Shown: positions 45,028 to 57,560 of the stretch, in pieces
Position numbering within the stretch: position 1 is the first letter of the stretch
How the letters are laid out: the number at the start of each line of letters is the position of its first letter
The notes under the pieces: model-generated
Seen by the model: only the letters and a program-made list of their open reading frames with translations
The model's database searches: none
What the model was told of the DNA's origin: nothing
Source of the DNA: Mytilus trossulus
Taxonomy: Eukaryota > Mollusca > Bivalvia > Mytilida > Mytilidae
NCBI RefSeq assembly: GCF_036588685.1
Contig: NC_086382.1
Span: 71,769,999-71,833,998 of the forward strand
Direction: 5' to 3'
Length of the DNA: 64,000 bases
Program-made: the position numbers and the translations under genes

Positions 45028-45752
45028 TTATCTACACTGACATCTGTGAGGTATTTTATCAAATCCAAGAGTCGTTGTATTAATACTTGTTATACCAGGC
45101 ATTCCATTTGTCTTGACAAGTTTCATTTTTAGATCCTGCACTGAAGTTGTTTTCCTTTTCTTTGGTGCAATTATAGGCATGAGGTCTGTTTTCTTCCTGA
45201 AAATTCCTCCCATGTTCACACTCTCATATATTTCGTCCACAGGATTATTCGGCTGACTAACAATACGTTCACTTGGTTTATCAACAAGTTTTAAATCATC
45301 ATCATCATCCTCATCACTAGATATATCTGTAAACAGACTCTTTGAATTGTCAAACTTTACTTTATCTGCAAATAGTTCTCCTTCTTCTGATTTTGTAGTT
45401 ATTCTTGTTTTATTTGTATCAACTGTTTGCAATTGAGTTGCAGGCTCACATGAACATACAGGTTTCTCGTTGTTGTTTTCATCTTTACTTTTATCTTCGT
45501 AGATTGATTTTGTTATTGGTTTTTACCTGGTGAGATTACCTCTCTTATTTGTGTTATAAGAACACAACTCACAGAAAAGCCTATAATCTGTACACTCAAT
45601 TGAATGGCGGTTTCTGTCTTCCTTATTTCCAAATTCAACAGGACAGACTGGAATTTAAACTTTTCCTCCAAGACTTGTGTTAAAACAACCTCCCTTGGTG
45701 TTTTCTTGGTATTCGACATGATGTCCTTCTGAACATACAGCAATAAAAACAC
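45028..45752 (-). CDS. Two small unrecognised frames at the 3' side of a Gypsy relic
   Basis: An ATG at 45719 begins MSNTKKTPREVVLTQVLEEK and ends at 45513. A second frame, 45432-45028, encodes an acidic, lysine-rich 134-aa product with TDISSDEDDDDDLK and PIIAPKKRKT. Both lie downstream of the minus-strand integrase remnants, so they may be a pol C-terminal extension or an extra ORF of that element. An independent gene cannot be excluded. No family was recognised. Confidence 0.35.
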
Positions 45753-47691
45753 ACTATTAATCTTTAGAATTAACTATAAAAACAACAGCAACTATATATA
45801 CAATTTTATGTACATCTTGAAAAACATAACTTTAATACACCTGAATATACACCCTGACGCTTATTCAACACAGTAATCCTTCATCCATACAGATTAACAG
45901 GTTTACAACGCCTTCTCATTGCAGGCTGATGACTATTTCTTCCAAACACTTTGTTCCTAAGTCACTTGCCACATTCTCTTCTTCATTTTGCATGTTTTCT
46001 TAACCTTCTGTACTACATACATCGTTAACTGGTTCTCGTTCCTGACCGTACTCACTTTCTATCGCCTCGTCTCGGAGACTTTGCATATTCTTCTTGCGGA
46101 TTATATCAACATGAACTACCTGCTCCTTGCCTCTATAAGCACAGTGACTCTGTATGTAACTTCTGTACAACGATCTATTATCTTAAATGGACCTCTCCAA
46201 AATGGAGTAAACTTCGGTGATCGTCCACTTTTTCTTACAGAAAATAAACATACACTTCGTCATCCTTTTCAATCTTTTGCCATGACAGCTTTAAGTCGTG
46301 ATATCTCTGTTGTCGACGCATTGGTGTCTCGGTATTCTTTCGTACTATTGAATATGCACTTTCCATCCTTTCTTTCATTTTTTAAACCCACCTATTGGTT
46401 GGTACTTAATTTTTGTGCCTGTGGCATCTCTTACATAATGTCAAGTGGGGTTGATACCTCTCTACCAAACACCAAAAAGGTCGGCGTATAACCTGTTGTC
46501 TCATGTTCGGCACTGCGATATGCCATCATGACATAAGGTAGGTATTTGTCCCAGTCATCATGATTGTCGTTCATATATGCACTTAGCATTTTTGCAAGTG
46601 TTCCATTGAATTTCTTCTATTATCCTGTAGGAATGGGGATGGTATGGCGTTTTCTTGTTTTCTTTATGTTTAAAACTCTGCACATTTCATAGAACAAGCT
46701 GCTCTCGTACTGTCGTCTCTGATCGGAATGAATGTATGCTGTAATTCCAAACCTTGTTATTACTTCTTCTACTATCAGTTTTACTACCGTTTCAGCCTCC
46801 ATATTTGGAATCGGAAAATCTCTTTCCATTTTGAGAAATAGTCTTACACAACGAGGATATATTTGTTTCCATTCCTTGTTTCTGGTAATTCTCCAAGTAT
46901 GTCTGTCGCTATTCTCTACATTGGAAAGAGCTTTGAATTATTCCCATTAGTGCTCTTTTCGTTGGAATTGGTCGTTTCTTTCTAGAGCAAAACTGACAAC
47001 CCCTGATGTACAATCTTACATCTGATTGTAATCCAGGTCAGTAAAAAGTAAGTCGTATTTGTTCTAATGTTTTTCTTGTGCCCAAATGTCCTGATGTTTT
47101 ATCATCTGACATCACTAAAGAACATTTCTTGGTCTGTAAACGGTAGAACCACTTTTCGTCGATTTTACTCGTTTTCACTTTCATAATTTTGGATTAGATT
47201 TTCCCATTGACAAGACAAAATTCGAACAACAAAACCCTTAACCGATACTTCACTAAAGATGGGACGTCTATGATTTCGTAAACAAATCTTTATGTAAAGA
47301 AAATCTTTGGCCTTGTTTTGTAATTCTTTGAGATGCGATTGATCATCCTTATATTCGCCTGAGGTGTCCATTAAAACGCAAACTATTGCTTCCTTTAATA
47401 AAAATAAACACACTATTTCAGTAAAGGGTACACGACTTAGAGCATCGGCATTTCGGTGTTGAGCACACGGACAATGTACTATTTGTATTTCATACTAACT
47501 AAGGACTTCTTACCAGCAATTTCACTGAACCCTCTGGATTTTGAAATTGCATAAGCCAGCGTAAGGAGCCATGATCTGTCCTAACTACGAATCGTCTACC
47601 GTAAATATAGTGTTAATGATGTTTTACAAAGTTAACAACTGCAGGAGTTCTTTTCTTGTTACACAGTAACGCCGTTCAACCTTGCTTAAAA

Positions 47692-48036
47692 GAGGGACGA
47701 AAGATACCAAATGGACAGCCAAACTCACAAATCTAAAACAAACTAGCAACGCAATGGCTAATAATGAAAAAGGCAAACAGACAAACAATAGTACACATGA
47801 CACAACATAGAAAACTAAAGAATAAACAACACGAACCCCACCAAAAACTAGGGTTGATCTCAGGTTAGCTTCCTTGTAAGCAGCAACCCTCTATCAAGAA
47901 AATCATGATAGGAAATGCAAGCACGGGAATATCGTATCAATTTGGAGATATATACCCCGTATGCAGGTGCTGCTGGAATGTTGCTACGTAGAAATGGAAA
48001 GTTCACAATTTGAAAGCTGAAATCATCTTTTCATGT
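47692..48036 (-). repeat. Penelope-like 3' fragment inserted in Gypsy RNase H
   Basis: Starts at its 3' end with GAGGGACGAAAGATACC and includes AGCAACCCTCTATCAAGAAA and GGAAAGTTCACAATTTGAAA, matching 42113-42710. RNase H coding resumes on both sides, so this is an insertion into the Gypsy relic. Confidence 0.8.
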
Positions 48037-49005
48037 TCGGCTGGAATAACATATCACAACGTTAGATCCTTGATCATTAAGTTGTGATAAAACGTCACCA
48101 ATTGATTCAATACTTGCGTCTGTATCTAAAATAAAATCCTTTGTGAAATCCGGATGTGCCAGAATCTTTTTTAATTGTTTTTCAAAATTTCAAAAGATTC
48201 CTGGCATTTAACACTCCATAAAGGGTTTCCCCTTTTTTTTTATAAGAACGTGTAAGTACTGGCTATAATAATAAAGTTTTGCATAAACCGTCTATAACAA
48301 ATAAACTTATCATAGATACCAGGACTAAATTTCATATATACGCCAGACACGCGTTTCGTCTACAAAAGACTCATCAGTGACGCTCGAATCCAAAACAGTT
48401 AAAAAAAATAAATAAAAAAGACCCCAAATAAAGTACGAATTTGAAGAGCATTGAGAACCAAAATTCCTAAAAGTGTTGCCAAATACAGCTTAGGTAATCC
48501 ATGCCTGAGGTTGAAAAAAAGCCAATAACTGCATAGTCCCAAAAACGAATGTATTTCAGTCACATTGTTTAGGATTGGCCAGTTTTTCACGACTTAAATT
48601 TTTTTAGGGATCTCCTTTTCTGATATTACATGTCCCAAAAATAATACCTCTTTTGCACACAAAGAACATTTCTTTGCTTAAAGCTTAAGACCAGCTGAAC
48701 CTAGCCTTTCAAATACTCGATCAAGATTAACTAACATGTCACTAAATGGTCAGCTACGATTACATCATCCTAAGAAACTTAACAAATGTCCCATTGCAAC
48801 ACAGCAAGAACTGTTTCCATCAATCTTTCAAATGTACTGGGTACACATCATAGACAAAAGGGCATGACTTTTTTTAATTGAAACAAGCCTCGTCTTGTAG
48901 CGAAAGGTGATTTGTAACTATCATCAGGATGCATTTCCACTTGCCAGTAACCTGAACATGAGAACCAGGCACTGCCAGCAACTTGTTCCAGGGACTCGTC
49001 AATTC

Positions 49006-51485
49006 TTTATATGTGGATACTCAAAAATTCGAAAGATCTACTGCTTAACCTTCATCACAATCTTTGCAATTTTTCAGCAACATAAAAACTTTTGATTTTT
49101 CTACGCTATATACTACTATTCCCATTCTCAGTTGAAAGATCGACTTCACCATCTCATAAAACAGAGCTTTTTCTATAAAAATGGGAATCGTAGATACGCA
49201 TTTCTTGTTTTGGGTTACAATAATTCATATTTTGTGAAGAATCACACTGAATCTTCCAGAAAATATACTGAAGATGATATTATCAAAATGCTGGACTTTT
49301 TGATCGACAGTATATTTGTTGAGTTTGGAGGATTTATAATTCAAAAGGCAATCGGTATTGCAATGGGTACTAATTGTACATCCCTGTTGGCTGATTTGTT
49401 TTTGTACTCGAATGAAGCAGAATTCATTCAGAACCTTCTAACAGACAAAAAGAAAAACCTTGCGAAATTCTTTAATTTTACTCTCTGATATATTGATGAT
49501 GTTCTATCATGGAATAACCCATACTTCAGCCAATAATTACATCTCATATATCCCATTGAACTTGAAATTGAGGATACTACTGATACTAGAAGGACTGATC
49601 CATACCTTGATCTTTTCCTCAATATTGACGTAGATGGACGACTTCACACGAAAATCTATGATAAACGGGACGATTTCAACTTCCCAATAATCAATTTCCC
49701 ATTTCTCAGCAGTAACATACCCTCTGCCCCTTCGTATTGTGTTTACATATCACAATTGATACGTTATTCACGTGCTTGTTCACACTATACGGACTTTATA
49801 TACAGGAGTGTGCTCCTTATGCAGAAACTGCTCCAACAAAGTTATGAGGAGGACAGACTAAAATTGACACTCCGTAAATTTTATGGACACCATCACGAAT
49901 TGGTGGATCCATATGATGTGTCTTTGACCAAACTAGCTAAGGACATTTTTACAACATGGTAGAGTGTGGTTTGTCTTTATGTCATCTAATCTTTTAATTA
50001 CCAAACGTGAAATTCCCGATTGTGACAGTTTTGCTGAGTGTGACTTCGCATTACTATAAGACGTGGTACGGTACTTGTCTATCCCAAATTAATGTATTTA
50101 GTTTAAATGTTTAATGTTGTATTTGTAATTCTCATCGGATTTTGTCAAATGTGTTGACGTCTTTTTTATTATATTTATGTGTTATGGAAAGAAAAATTAA
50201 TCACCGCCTTCATTTATTAGATTTGATTTTGTTCAACGTAATCTGTACGATAATTTACGTTTGATTCATAACAAACTGGACATATGTATATTATAGTTTA
50301 AAATTGCTATTAATAAGTATTGCAATATGCATTGTGTTTAAATGTAATATCAGTATTTAGTTCTATTGTAATCTTAAATCAATCCTAATTCTATCTTACT
50401 TTTGAGATATAGTTTTGCATATGTCACGTCATTTTTAACTGTTTCAGAAATTTCATCAATTCAAATGTGACGTATTTTTGTGCCTTTTCGCAACTTGGTA
50501 TGTGACGTCATTTTTATATTTATTGTGTTGAGGCCTGGATTGATTCGGGTGTGTCAATTCTGTGTTGGTCTTTGCATTATGTATTCCGGTTTTTGTTTTC
50601 TGTAATTAGTTAATACTTTTTTCATTTTCAGCCATAGCGTTGTCAGTTTGTTTTAGATTTATGAGTTTGACTGTCCCTTTGGTATCTTTCGTCCCTCTGT
50701 TAGTTCCATTATGTATATCTTTTATATTCGTTTAATAAAATTTACTGTTTGCAATAGCATTAATTGTTCTAAATAATAAGGATGTTCTTATCCCATTTAA
50801 AAACATAACCGTATTTGACACAACCTTTTTCAACTTTTGATCTTCAGTGCTGTACAACTTTGTACTTTTTTCATTTTCGATATTTTATATCTGGGCGTCA
50901 CTGGTGAGTCGTTTTTGGCGTATTAAATTTTAAAGCTGATGCTTTCTGTTATCTATTAATCGTGTGTTTCTTTGTCTAATACGTTCTCCTATTTATTTGT
51001 ATTGTAGTCCTGTAATATTATGTTGCATTTCAATGTTATATTTAGCATTGCCATAAAAGTGCGAGGTTTGGCATGCCACAAAACCAGGTTCAACCCACCA
51101 TTTCTTCCTTTTTAAAAAAAATGTCCTGTACCAAGTCAGGAATATGGCCATGGTTATATTATTGTTCCTTTCTGTGTGTGTAACATTGTAACGTTGCGTC
51201 GTTTGTTTTCTCTTATTTTTTAGTGTAAATTCACATTGCGATAAGACGTGTCACGGTACTTGTCTATCCCAAATTCATGTATTTGGTTTTGATGTTATAT
51301 TTGTTATTCTCGTGGGATTTTGTCTGATGCTTGGTCTGTTTCTGTGTGTGTTACATTTTAGTGTTGCGTCGTTGTTCTCCTTTTATATTAAATGCGTTTC
51401 CCTCGGTTTTAGATTGTTACCCCGATTTTGTTTTTTGTCTATGGATTTATGAGTTTGAACTGCGGTATACTACTGTTGCCTTTAT
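49006..51485 (+). pseudogene. Penelope-like element inserted in Gypsy RT
   Basis: 49010-49962 encodes an RT with MWILKNSKDLL, FSTLYTTIPHSQLKDRL, DIIKMLDFLIDSIFVEFGG, GIAMGTNCTSLLADLFLYS, YIDDVLSWNN, YPIELEIEDTTDT, KRDDFNFPIINFPF and YISQLIRYSRACSHY, ending FYGHHHELVDPY. In-frame stops lie near 49094, 49487 and 49535. Three-prime tails follow: one to about 50705 ending in CTTTGGTATCTTTCGTCCCT, and another at 51040-51485 matching 29981-30420, so two tail types are stacked here. The insertion separates RLNKV from RIDESLEQ of the Gypsy relic. The GIY-YIG domain is not present. Confidence 0.83.
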
Positions 51486-51727
51486 TAACCGCTACCTTGT
51501 TCAATCTTTGATAATCAACACAGAAGCGATAAGATCCGTCCTTTTCTTCTTGGGTTAACAGGCTGGTATCGATTTTGATTGATCTCCGACTGTCAAATGA
51601 GTATTTATTTGTTTCTTTTGAACAAGCGGCATTAGATACAAAAACTACAAACTGCCGGCTACAATCGGAATAATTTGTCCGTGTAAGTAGATTTATCTTT
51701 TGAATAAGCACCTAAATATTCGTTCTA

Positions 51728-51982
51728 GTAAGGGACGACATCAAAAGTTCAATGTAGGATAAAAAAAAACTTACATAGTTTTTTCACTGACCCCCACACT
51801 ACCCTCCCCCACCCCCCTCTTTACTTAATTTGGGAAAAATTGATTTACCAATAGGGATATATGTAAAAAATCAATTTTAGATATACAAAACTTGTAGACT
51901 TTTACCCCCCCCCCCCATCCTCCCCCAAACTATTTGATTTAAGTTGTTTATCCTACATCGATCTTTTGATGTCGTCCCTTAC
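51728..51982. mobile_element. 255-bp MITE with C-rich runs
   Basis: GTAAGGGACGACATCAAAAG at the left and its complement at the right form inverted ends of about 33 bp with few mismatches. A TA duplication is possible if the TIR starts at AGGGACGAC. Two C-rich blocks lie inside (51787-51820 and 51904-51925). Confidence 0.82.
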
Positions 51983-52430
51983 ATCTGTCTAGTATGAATC
52001 AATGTTCGTTACGCAAAATCATTGACTTTTAAATTCTGACAGTGTAAGTGCCATAACTCTGACACGACATCAAGAATCGAAATATGGCTCATTTTTCATT
52101 TTGTAGTTGTTAATTCTTATATGTAAACTAGCTATCGTTGTATTGCATCTTCTTGTCTGAAGCCAACTAGATACATGTTGTAGGACTATCTCTATATATC
52201 TTGTAAGTCTCTTGAAATTTAAGAAGGGAGACATTATAACCTTTAATTCTATGTTAAAGTTATTTTGTTTATGTATATTCACTTAAATCAGTCATATGCA
52301 GGAAACACATGCCTAAACTAATTAAAGTGAAGATCTATTTCAATTGAAATAGAGACTAACATACAAAATAACAGTTATTCCCATGTTCCTAATTAATTAC
52401 TTTACATTTGTTTCATGTACCAATATTCTG

Positions 52431-52698
52431 GTACAAAATCTCACAAGCAGCTTCGTAGCCGGACTATGTTGCAGTCAACAAATGCTTATATGTACATGCA
52501 TGCGGCCAAAGTATGTTTTTAAAAAAGAAAAACATTTCCCTTCTTCATCAATTATATCATTCATCGAATCCCAAGCTCAGGTTGTGCATTGAACATTTCC
52601 ATTTATACAGTTTCGGCTTGATTAAAATTCTCCCAACTACATTTTGTAAGTAGCCATGGATCAATGTTATGAGAGTATTATATATGTTGGGAGAATTT
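52431..52698. repeat. Diverged duplicated unit with hairpin, copy 1
   Basis: Begins GTACAAAATCTCACAAGCAG and contains GGACTATGTTGCAGT. It ends in a perfect 13-bp inverted stem AAATTCTCCCAAC (52625-52637) / GTTGGGAGAATTT (52686-52698) around a 48-base loop. The second copy is about 441-443 bp downstream. Confidence 0.75.
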
Positions 52699-52873
52699 CT
52701 ATTCACATTTTGTTACTACATTCAGTTATCAAAATAATTCAATTATTCATGCACATACACTTATCGAAGTGAATATCTTTATCAATTACACTAGATACTA
52801 TATAAAAGTATTGGATTTCATTTACTTTAACATTATTAATAACATTTTGAACATGTGCCATTTCTCTCATCAA

Positions 52874-53137
52874 GTACAAAATCTCCCAAGCAGCTATACG
52901 TACCCGGACAATGTTGCAGTAAACAAATTCGAAATATATGCATGTGGCCAAAGTATCATTCAAAAAAGGAAAGACACGATTTTATTCAAACATGATATTT
53001 ATCATTGAAATCTCTGCACAGGTTGTACAGGCAAAAGTTATGTTTGAACAATTTGGTCATAATTAAAATTCTCCCAACAACGACTTAATGGCTATGGATA
53101 GTTGTTATAAAAAGTTAATAATACGTTGGGAGAATTT
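52874..53137. repeat. Diverged duplicated unit with hairpin, copy 2
   Basis: Begins GTACAAAATCTCCCAAGCAG and contains GGACAATGTTGCAGT. It ends in the same 13-bp stem (53066-53078/53125-53137) around a 46-base, poorly conserved loop. It lies about 250 bp upstream of the TATA box of the vWA gene. Confidence 0.75.
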
Positions 53138-53392
53138 CAATTTACATTTTATTGATACAATGAGTTCCCAAGTTATGCTTATTTAAAAACAATGTAAATA
53201 TCAATCAAGAGAAAAAATACAGAAAATGCAAATATAATTGAGCCCATATTCATATAGTTTTCCTACTGATACGAAACATTTCTGTCGATTTAGATGTCTA
53301 CTCGGACAACCTCGTGTGTTTTCTTGTAAATTGTTCACATGATCAGACTTATTTTTATCTATATAAATGTTTACGTCAACAGATTTTTACAG

Positions 53393-53400
53393 TATATAAA
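53393..53400 (+). promoter_or_regulatory. TATA box of the vWA gene
   Basis: TATATAAA, about 85 bases before a strong 5' splice site AAAA|GTGAGT at 53477. This gives a candidate non-coding first exon of about 50 bases ending at 53476. The next exon would begin after the acceptor TTTTTTTAG ending at 53769, seven bases before the ATG. Confidence 0.6.
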
Positions 53401-53776
53401 CCCTATGATTACTAATATGGATCATAATATATCTGTAGTTCACAGCTTAAACATTTAGAGTTATATTGTAATAAAAGTGAGTATTATATTTATTATAGAC
53501 TAAATATATAAGAGTGTTATATGATGATTTTTTATATACTAGTTTAGGGTTAATTGTATGCAATTACATTTTTAGAATTTATACCTTGATAATTCTTGTA
53601 ATTGTTTCTTTATTTGAACTATAATTGTGTTGTGTGATACCATATCATTAGCCTAATAAAATGTTTTTATGATACATGTATTTTCATGATTTCGAAAGTA
53701 ATTTACTCAGCACAGTCAAACATATATACGTAACGGTATGCGGATAACAATACATTATATTTTTTTTAGATCAAAG

Positions 53777-55935
53777 ATGACTTTACCAGGTGGACCGATG
53801 GAAATATGTTTTTCATTTGATACGACTGGATCTATGTCAGGTTGTATTAATGAAGTGAAAGGAAATGTTCAGGACATGATACAACGCCTCCAAGCGGACA
53901 TTCCTGGTATTCGGATGGCAGTATTTGCTCATGGTGACTACTGTGACAAACACAGCTACATAACGAAACATATTGACTTCTCGACAAATGTAGCAGAACT
54001 GTGTACTTGGGTAAAAAATGTGGGATCTACCGGCGGTGGTGATGGGGATGAATGCTACGAACTTGTTTTACAAAACGTCCAAAAGTTGTCTTGGACCCCA
54101 GGATCAAAGAGAGCGCTTGTGATGATTGGCGATGCTGATCCACACGAACCGGGATATAAATATGGCGGGAAAACTTATAAAATAGATTGGAGGAAAGAGG
54201 CATACCAGCTAATGACAATGGTAATTTCTTTCATAGAGTATAATCTTCATAACTTTATTTCATACTGTGTGTCCCATTCATTGAGAAACATTTGTTTTTG
54301 GTATTTCAAAAAAATAACTTTAGTTAATTCAATATTAGTTTACATAATATGAACACAACACTGTCAACACGATTTGATTGCTGATGTATTTATTTGTTTA
54401 TACTTGTTTTCTCAGAATTATATTAAAAATATATATTTTCAGAATGTCAGAATATATGGCGTACAGTGCGGAAGTTATAGTTCAACGAAGGACTTCTACA
54501 AAAAGATATCTACTGCCACAGATGGCAAATGTTTAGAATTAGCAGATTTCAGAAACATGTTTGACTTTATGATGGCAATTTGTTACAGAGAACACGACGA
54601 AACTCTCTTACAGGTACACATTTAATATTCCCACAAAATAATTTTGATCAAGACAAAACTAGGATAGCAAAATAATAGACTGTAATGATTGTATATTGGA
54701 ATCTAAACATAAACATTAACATATTTTATGTCACCGATCAAGGACCAACGATGATGAATCATTAGAATAGAATGCAAACAAAAGAAACAAACACATTCAC
54801 CATATCAGAAAAGTTAAACATTTTGATATATTCAAAGCTAACATGCTTGTTTTTAGAATACATTTTTTTTTACTTTTAGAACTACGAGAAAGAGGTTCGG
54901 GCTAGAGGGTCAACGGTTCATAAAGATCTAGATGCATTATTTGGGAAATTGAGATCAGACGCTGATGTGATGGATACAGTTCCTGCTCCCATAACAAAGA
55001 TACCATCGTTAACAAAGCCTGGATCTATTAAAGCCCTAAAACCAACTCCAAAGCCAGTACTAAAGAAAACCATAAAGACAAAGGCTCTACGCTTCAAACC
55101 AAAGCATGATAAATTGAAGGACAAAAGGAAAAACGGACTTTTTGATAAATACAAGGTATGCAATGTGTATGTGATATAAGCATTAGTTATAAACTATTTT
55201 ATTGATTATAAAAATATGTAATGCAATTTCATAAATATATTTGAAACATAACTGTGTTTAATAGATCAACTTCATAGTCATATTTATATTATAGAATATT
55301 AAACTTTAATGGATTAGTTATGGCATAAATTCAATTAAATGTAATAAAGACTCTTAACTATATATAAGACTTATTCGAAATATGAGTCAAATATGTTTTT
55401 TTTTTATAATAGACATTTTTTTATAATAGACAGCTTTTGTACATTTCAGCTACAAAACTTGCCAAAACTAAAGAGGGAAAATGTTCCAGAAACAAATTTC
55501 ATGTTGAATAGCGCACATTGGTCTAAATGGCAGGTTGCAATGGTATCGTCTGTACCAGATGACGAGGAGCACATGTGGGAAAAACGGCATGGGGATTCAG
55601 AAGGATACAGAAGGAAAGTAATTTGTGGCGGAAGTTACAAGAAACCAACTTTATACGAGTTCGCAGTACAAAATGGAGAACGTTGTAGGAGATACGTTGT
55701 TTACTGCAAGTCAAGTAAAGGATTCATTTTGAATAGAGGATCATGGGAAACTAGATTGTTGACAAAGTCTGACGTGAAGTCTCAGATTAATGACATTTTG
55801 AAAAAAGACATGCGACTGTTTGTCCGGAGTTGTCCATTAATGAAAAGTCAAGATAAACTACTCGCTTTGAATCATTATGACTATGCTTGGTCAAACAAAG
55901 GCTCAATAAGAACTGTGAAACACATAGATGTATAG
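53777..55935 (+). CDS. von Willebrand factor A-domain protein, 458 aa (four coding exons)
   Basis: Coding exons are 53777-54220, 54443-54613, 54880-55155 and 55450-55935. All introns are in phase 0 with GT...AG ends. The product begins MTLPGGPMEICFSFDTTGSM. Residues about 8-190 form a vWA domain: MIDAS-type DTTGSMS, VFAHGDYCDK, STGGGDGDECYE, ALVMIGDADPHEP and YGVQCGSYSS, close to the vWA proteins widespread in invertebrates. Residues about 230-297 are a lysine/proline-rich linker (KALKPTPKPVLKKT). The last 160 residues (WSKWQVAMVSSVPDDEEHMW, CGGSYKKPTLYEFAVQNG, MRLFVRSCPLM) form a globular-looking region with no named domain recognised. There is no signal peptide, so an intracellular protein is likely. 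Partners are unknown. Confidence 0.88.
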
Positions 55936-56264
55936 AACTATAAATGGGCACTGCTAACTATAGTAATACTGGTGCATTTGTTATAAATACTCATCTAAGA
56001 AGGGGTGACTAACAATATATATCATGTCTCGGTCAAACATTTTCATTTTTGTTTTGCTGTGTATATTTCATAATGTTATCCTGATTGTAAATAATGTAAA
56101 TATAATAAATAGTGTACATTGTAAGACGGAAGACACAGTTCAGCCAAGTTAACTTCTGTGATAAATTAATTGTGATAAATAAGGTTTCAATATTGTATAT
56201 ACAAATGTATATAGTGAACAATTATTGGTTTGTTGTATGTATGTAAATAGTTCAAATACATGTG

Positions 56265-56270
56265 AATAAA
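56265..56270 (+). terminator. Poly(A) signal of the vWA gene
   Basis: AATAAA about 330 bases after the stop, followed by a GT-rich stretch (TGTTGCTTCTCG). An earlier AATAAA-like site near 56103 is an alternative. Confidence 0.55.
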
Positions 56271-56790
56271 ATATGTTATAAATGATAATTACTGTTGCTT
56301 CTCGTTTAACCATGTGGTGACCAGTCATGTTCTGACATTACTAAAGCAGGAGGCATACACGAACACATAAAAAATGAACTCAAATCATTCAATAAAAGTT
56401 CCTTGATTTTTTTTAACCTAATTTGATAGACATCTAAACTAAAATTTCAAAGGTTTCAAAAGTAAAAGTAAAACGGTGATATAAATAGCATTATCCTGAT
56501 TTAGAGTAATTTCTCGCAATTTGATTGGCTGATATTGTCCTAATAAATTTCAGTACAATTTTTTATTACGTCAATAGGAAGTATCTCCCTTATTTATTAC
56601 GTCATTTGGGATTATCTCCCTTCTACCGTTGACCTAATAATTATTTTTTTTTAAATGAGTTGCTTCATAGTCCTAATATTTGAATTTTTCACAGTTTTAG
56701 ATTAAATGTCTAAAATATATTTGGTTGATGTTATCATTTTACTGAATTTAAATATAATAATATGTAATGTAACAAAATCAGGATAAATTC

Positions 56791-56928
56791 GTTACACAGT
56801 GTTCAATTGTCCTAATACGGAATTTATCGGGTCAATAAAATTCATATCGGGTTTGGCTTCGCCTCACCCGATATGAATTTTATTGACCCGATAAATTCTC
56901 GTATTACGACAATTACACACTGAGTAAC
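56791..56928. repeat. 138-bp near-palindromic hairpin
   Basis: Arms 56791-56851 and 56865-56928 run from GTTAC...GTAAC inward and are nearly perfect over TTTATCGGGTCAATAAAATT, with a 13-base loop TTGGCTTCGCCTC. It is a MITE-like or foldback palindrome. The surrounding 56271-57560 holds no gene. Confidence 0.82.
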
Positions 56929-57560
56929 TAATATTATGCACCAATGACTATTACAACTCAAACATTCTGCCACTGAACACAGATTTTGTATATCATTCAT
57001 AGAAGTTCGTTTTTTTTTTTAAATCAATTGGGTACGTGTAACATGCATACAGTGTATTTCAATTTATACTGCATTCGTTCTATTTGAGCAGTCAAAATGC
57101 GTTGACTGTATATTTCTATGTCATATACAGTCACTGACCCGATATCACTTTTTCTCTATGAATATTTTTAGAAATTGCCGAAATAATATTTAATTATTCA
57201 TACGACCTCTTCAACCTGTCCTTGTTTCCAATGCATACAACGATGCGTGGAACGACTCAACCTTGTTTCTTTTACAATTATTGGAAAAACAATTTTCATT
57301 TGTTAATATTTTTTGTTTGCAACCTATAAATCATTGTTTTATGCTTATGGTTGATATTTAGGTCCATACTCAAACGATTTCGTTCACCATCGAATGTGGG
57401 ATTCAACAGGTACATGTAAATGTACATTTCATTGTGCTGTATTTCTCCACGAACATGATATGAGGCCTTTTTAAAGGAGATTTCCACCAATATTGTAATC
57501 AAATAAAAAACCTTAACGCATTAAACAACAGTTAAAATGCTTTTTTAGATTGCAGTATAA

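Larger units (their letters stand above)
45753..51727 (-). pseudogene. Decayed Ty3/Gypsy pol, split by two Penelope insertions
   Basis: From high to low coordinates the minus strand keeps the order of Gypsy pol. RT N-terminus KDGSYRFCVDYQRLNKV is near 51550-51490; after a break, RT continues with EQVAGSAWFSC, GYWQVEMHPDD and STFERLMETVLA (49003-48640). The RT-RNase H joint NVTEIHSFLGL lies near 48560, RNase H KDFILDTDAS near 48130, and after a second break VERRYCVTRKELL near 47670 and RNADALSRVPFTE near 47440. Integrase TRFGITAYIHSDQ follows near 46740. It has many stops and frameshifts and no LTRs were identified. It is distinct from, and much older than, the element at 699-12587. Confidence 0.82.

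Noticed and set aside
45988-46491. 167-aa plus-strand frame
   Set aside because: Antisense to the decayed minus-strand integrase region; the hydrophobic look comes from complement codons.
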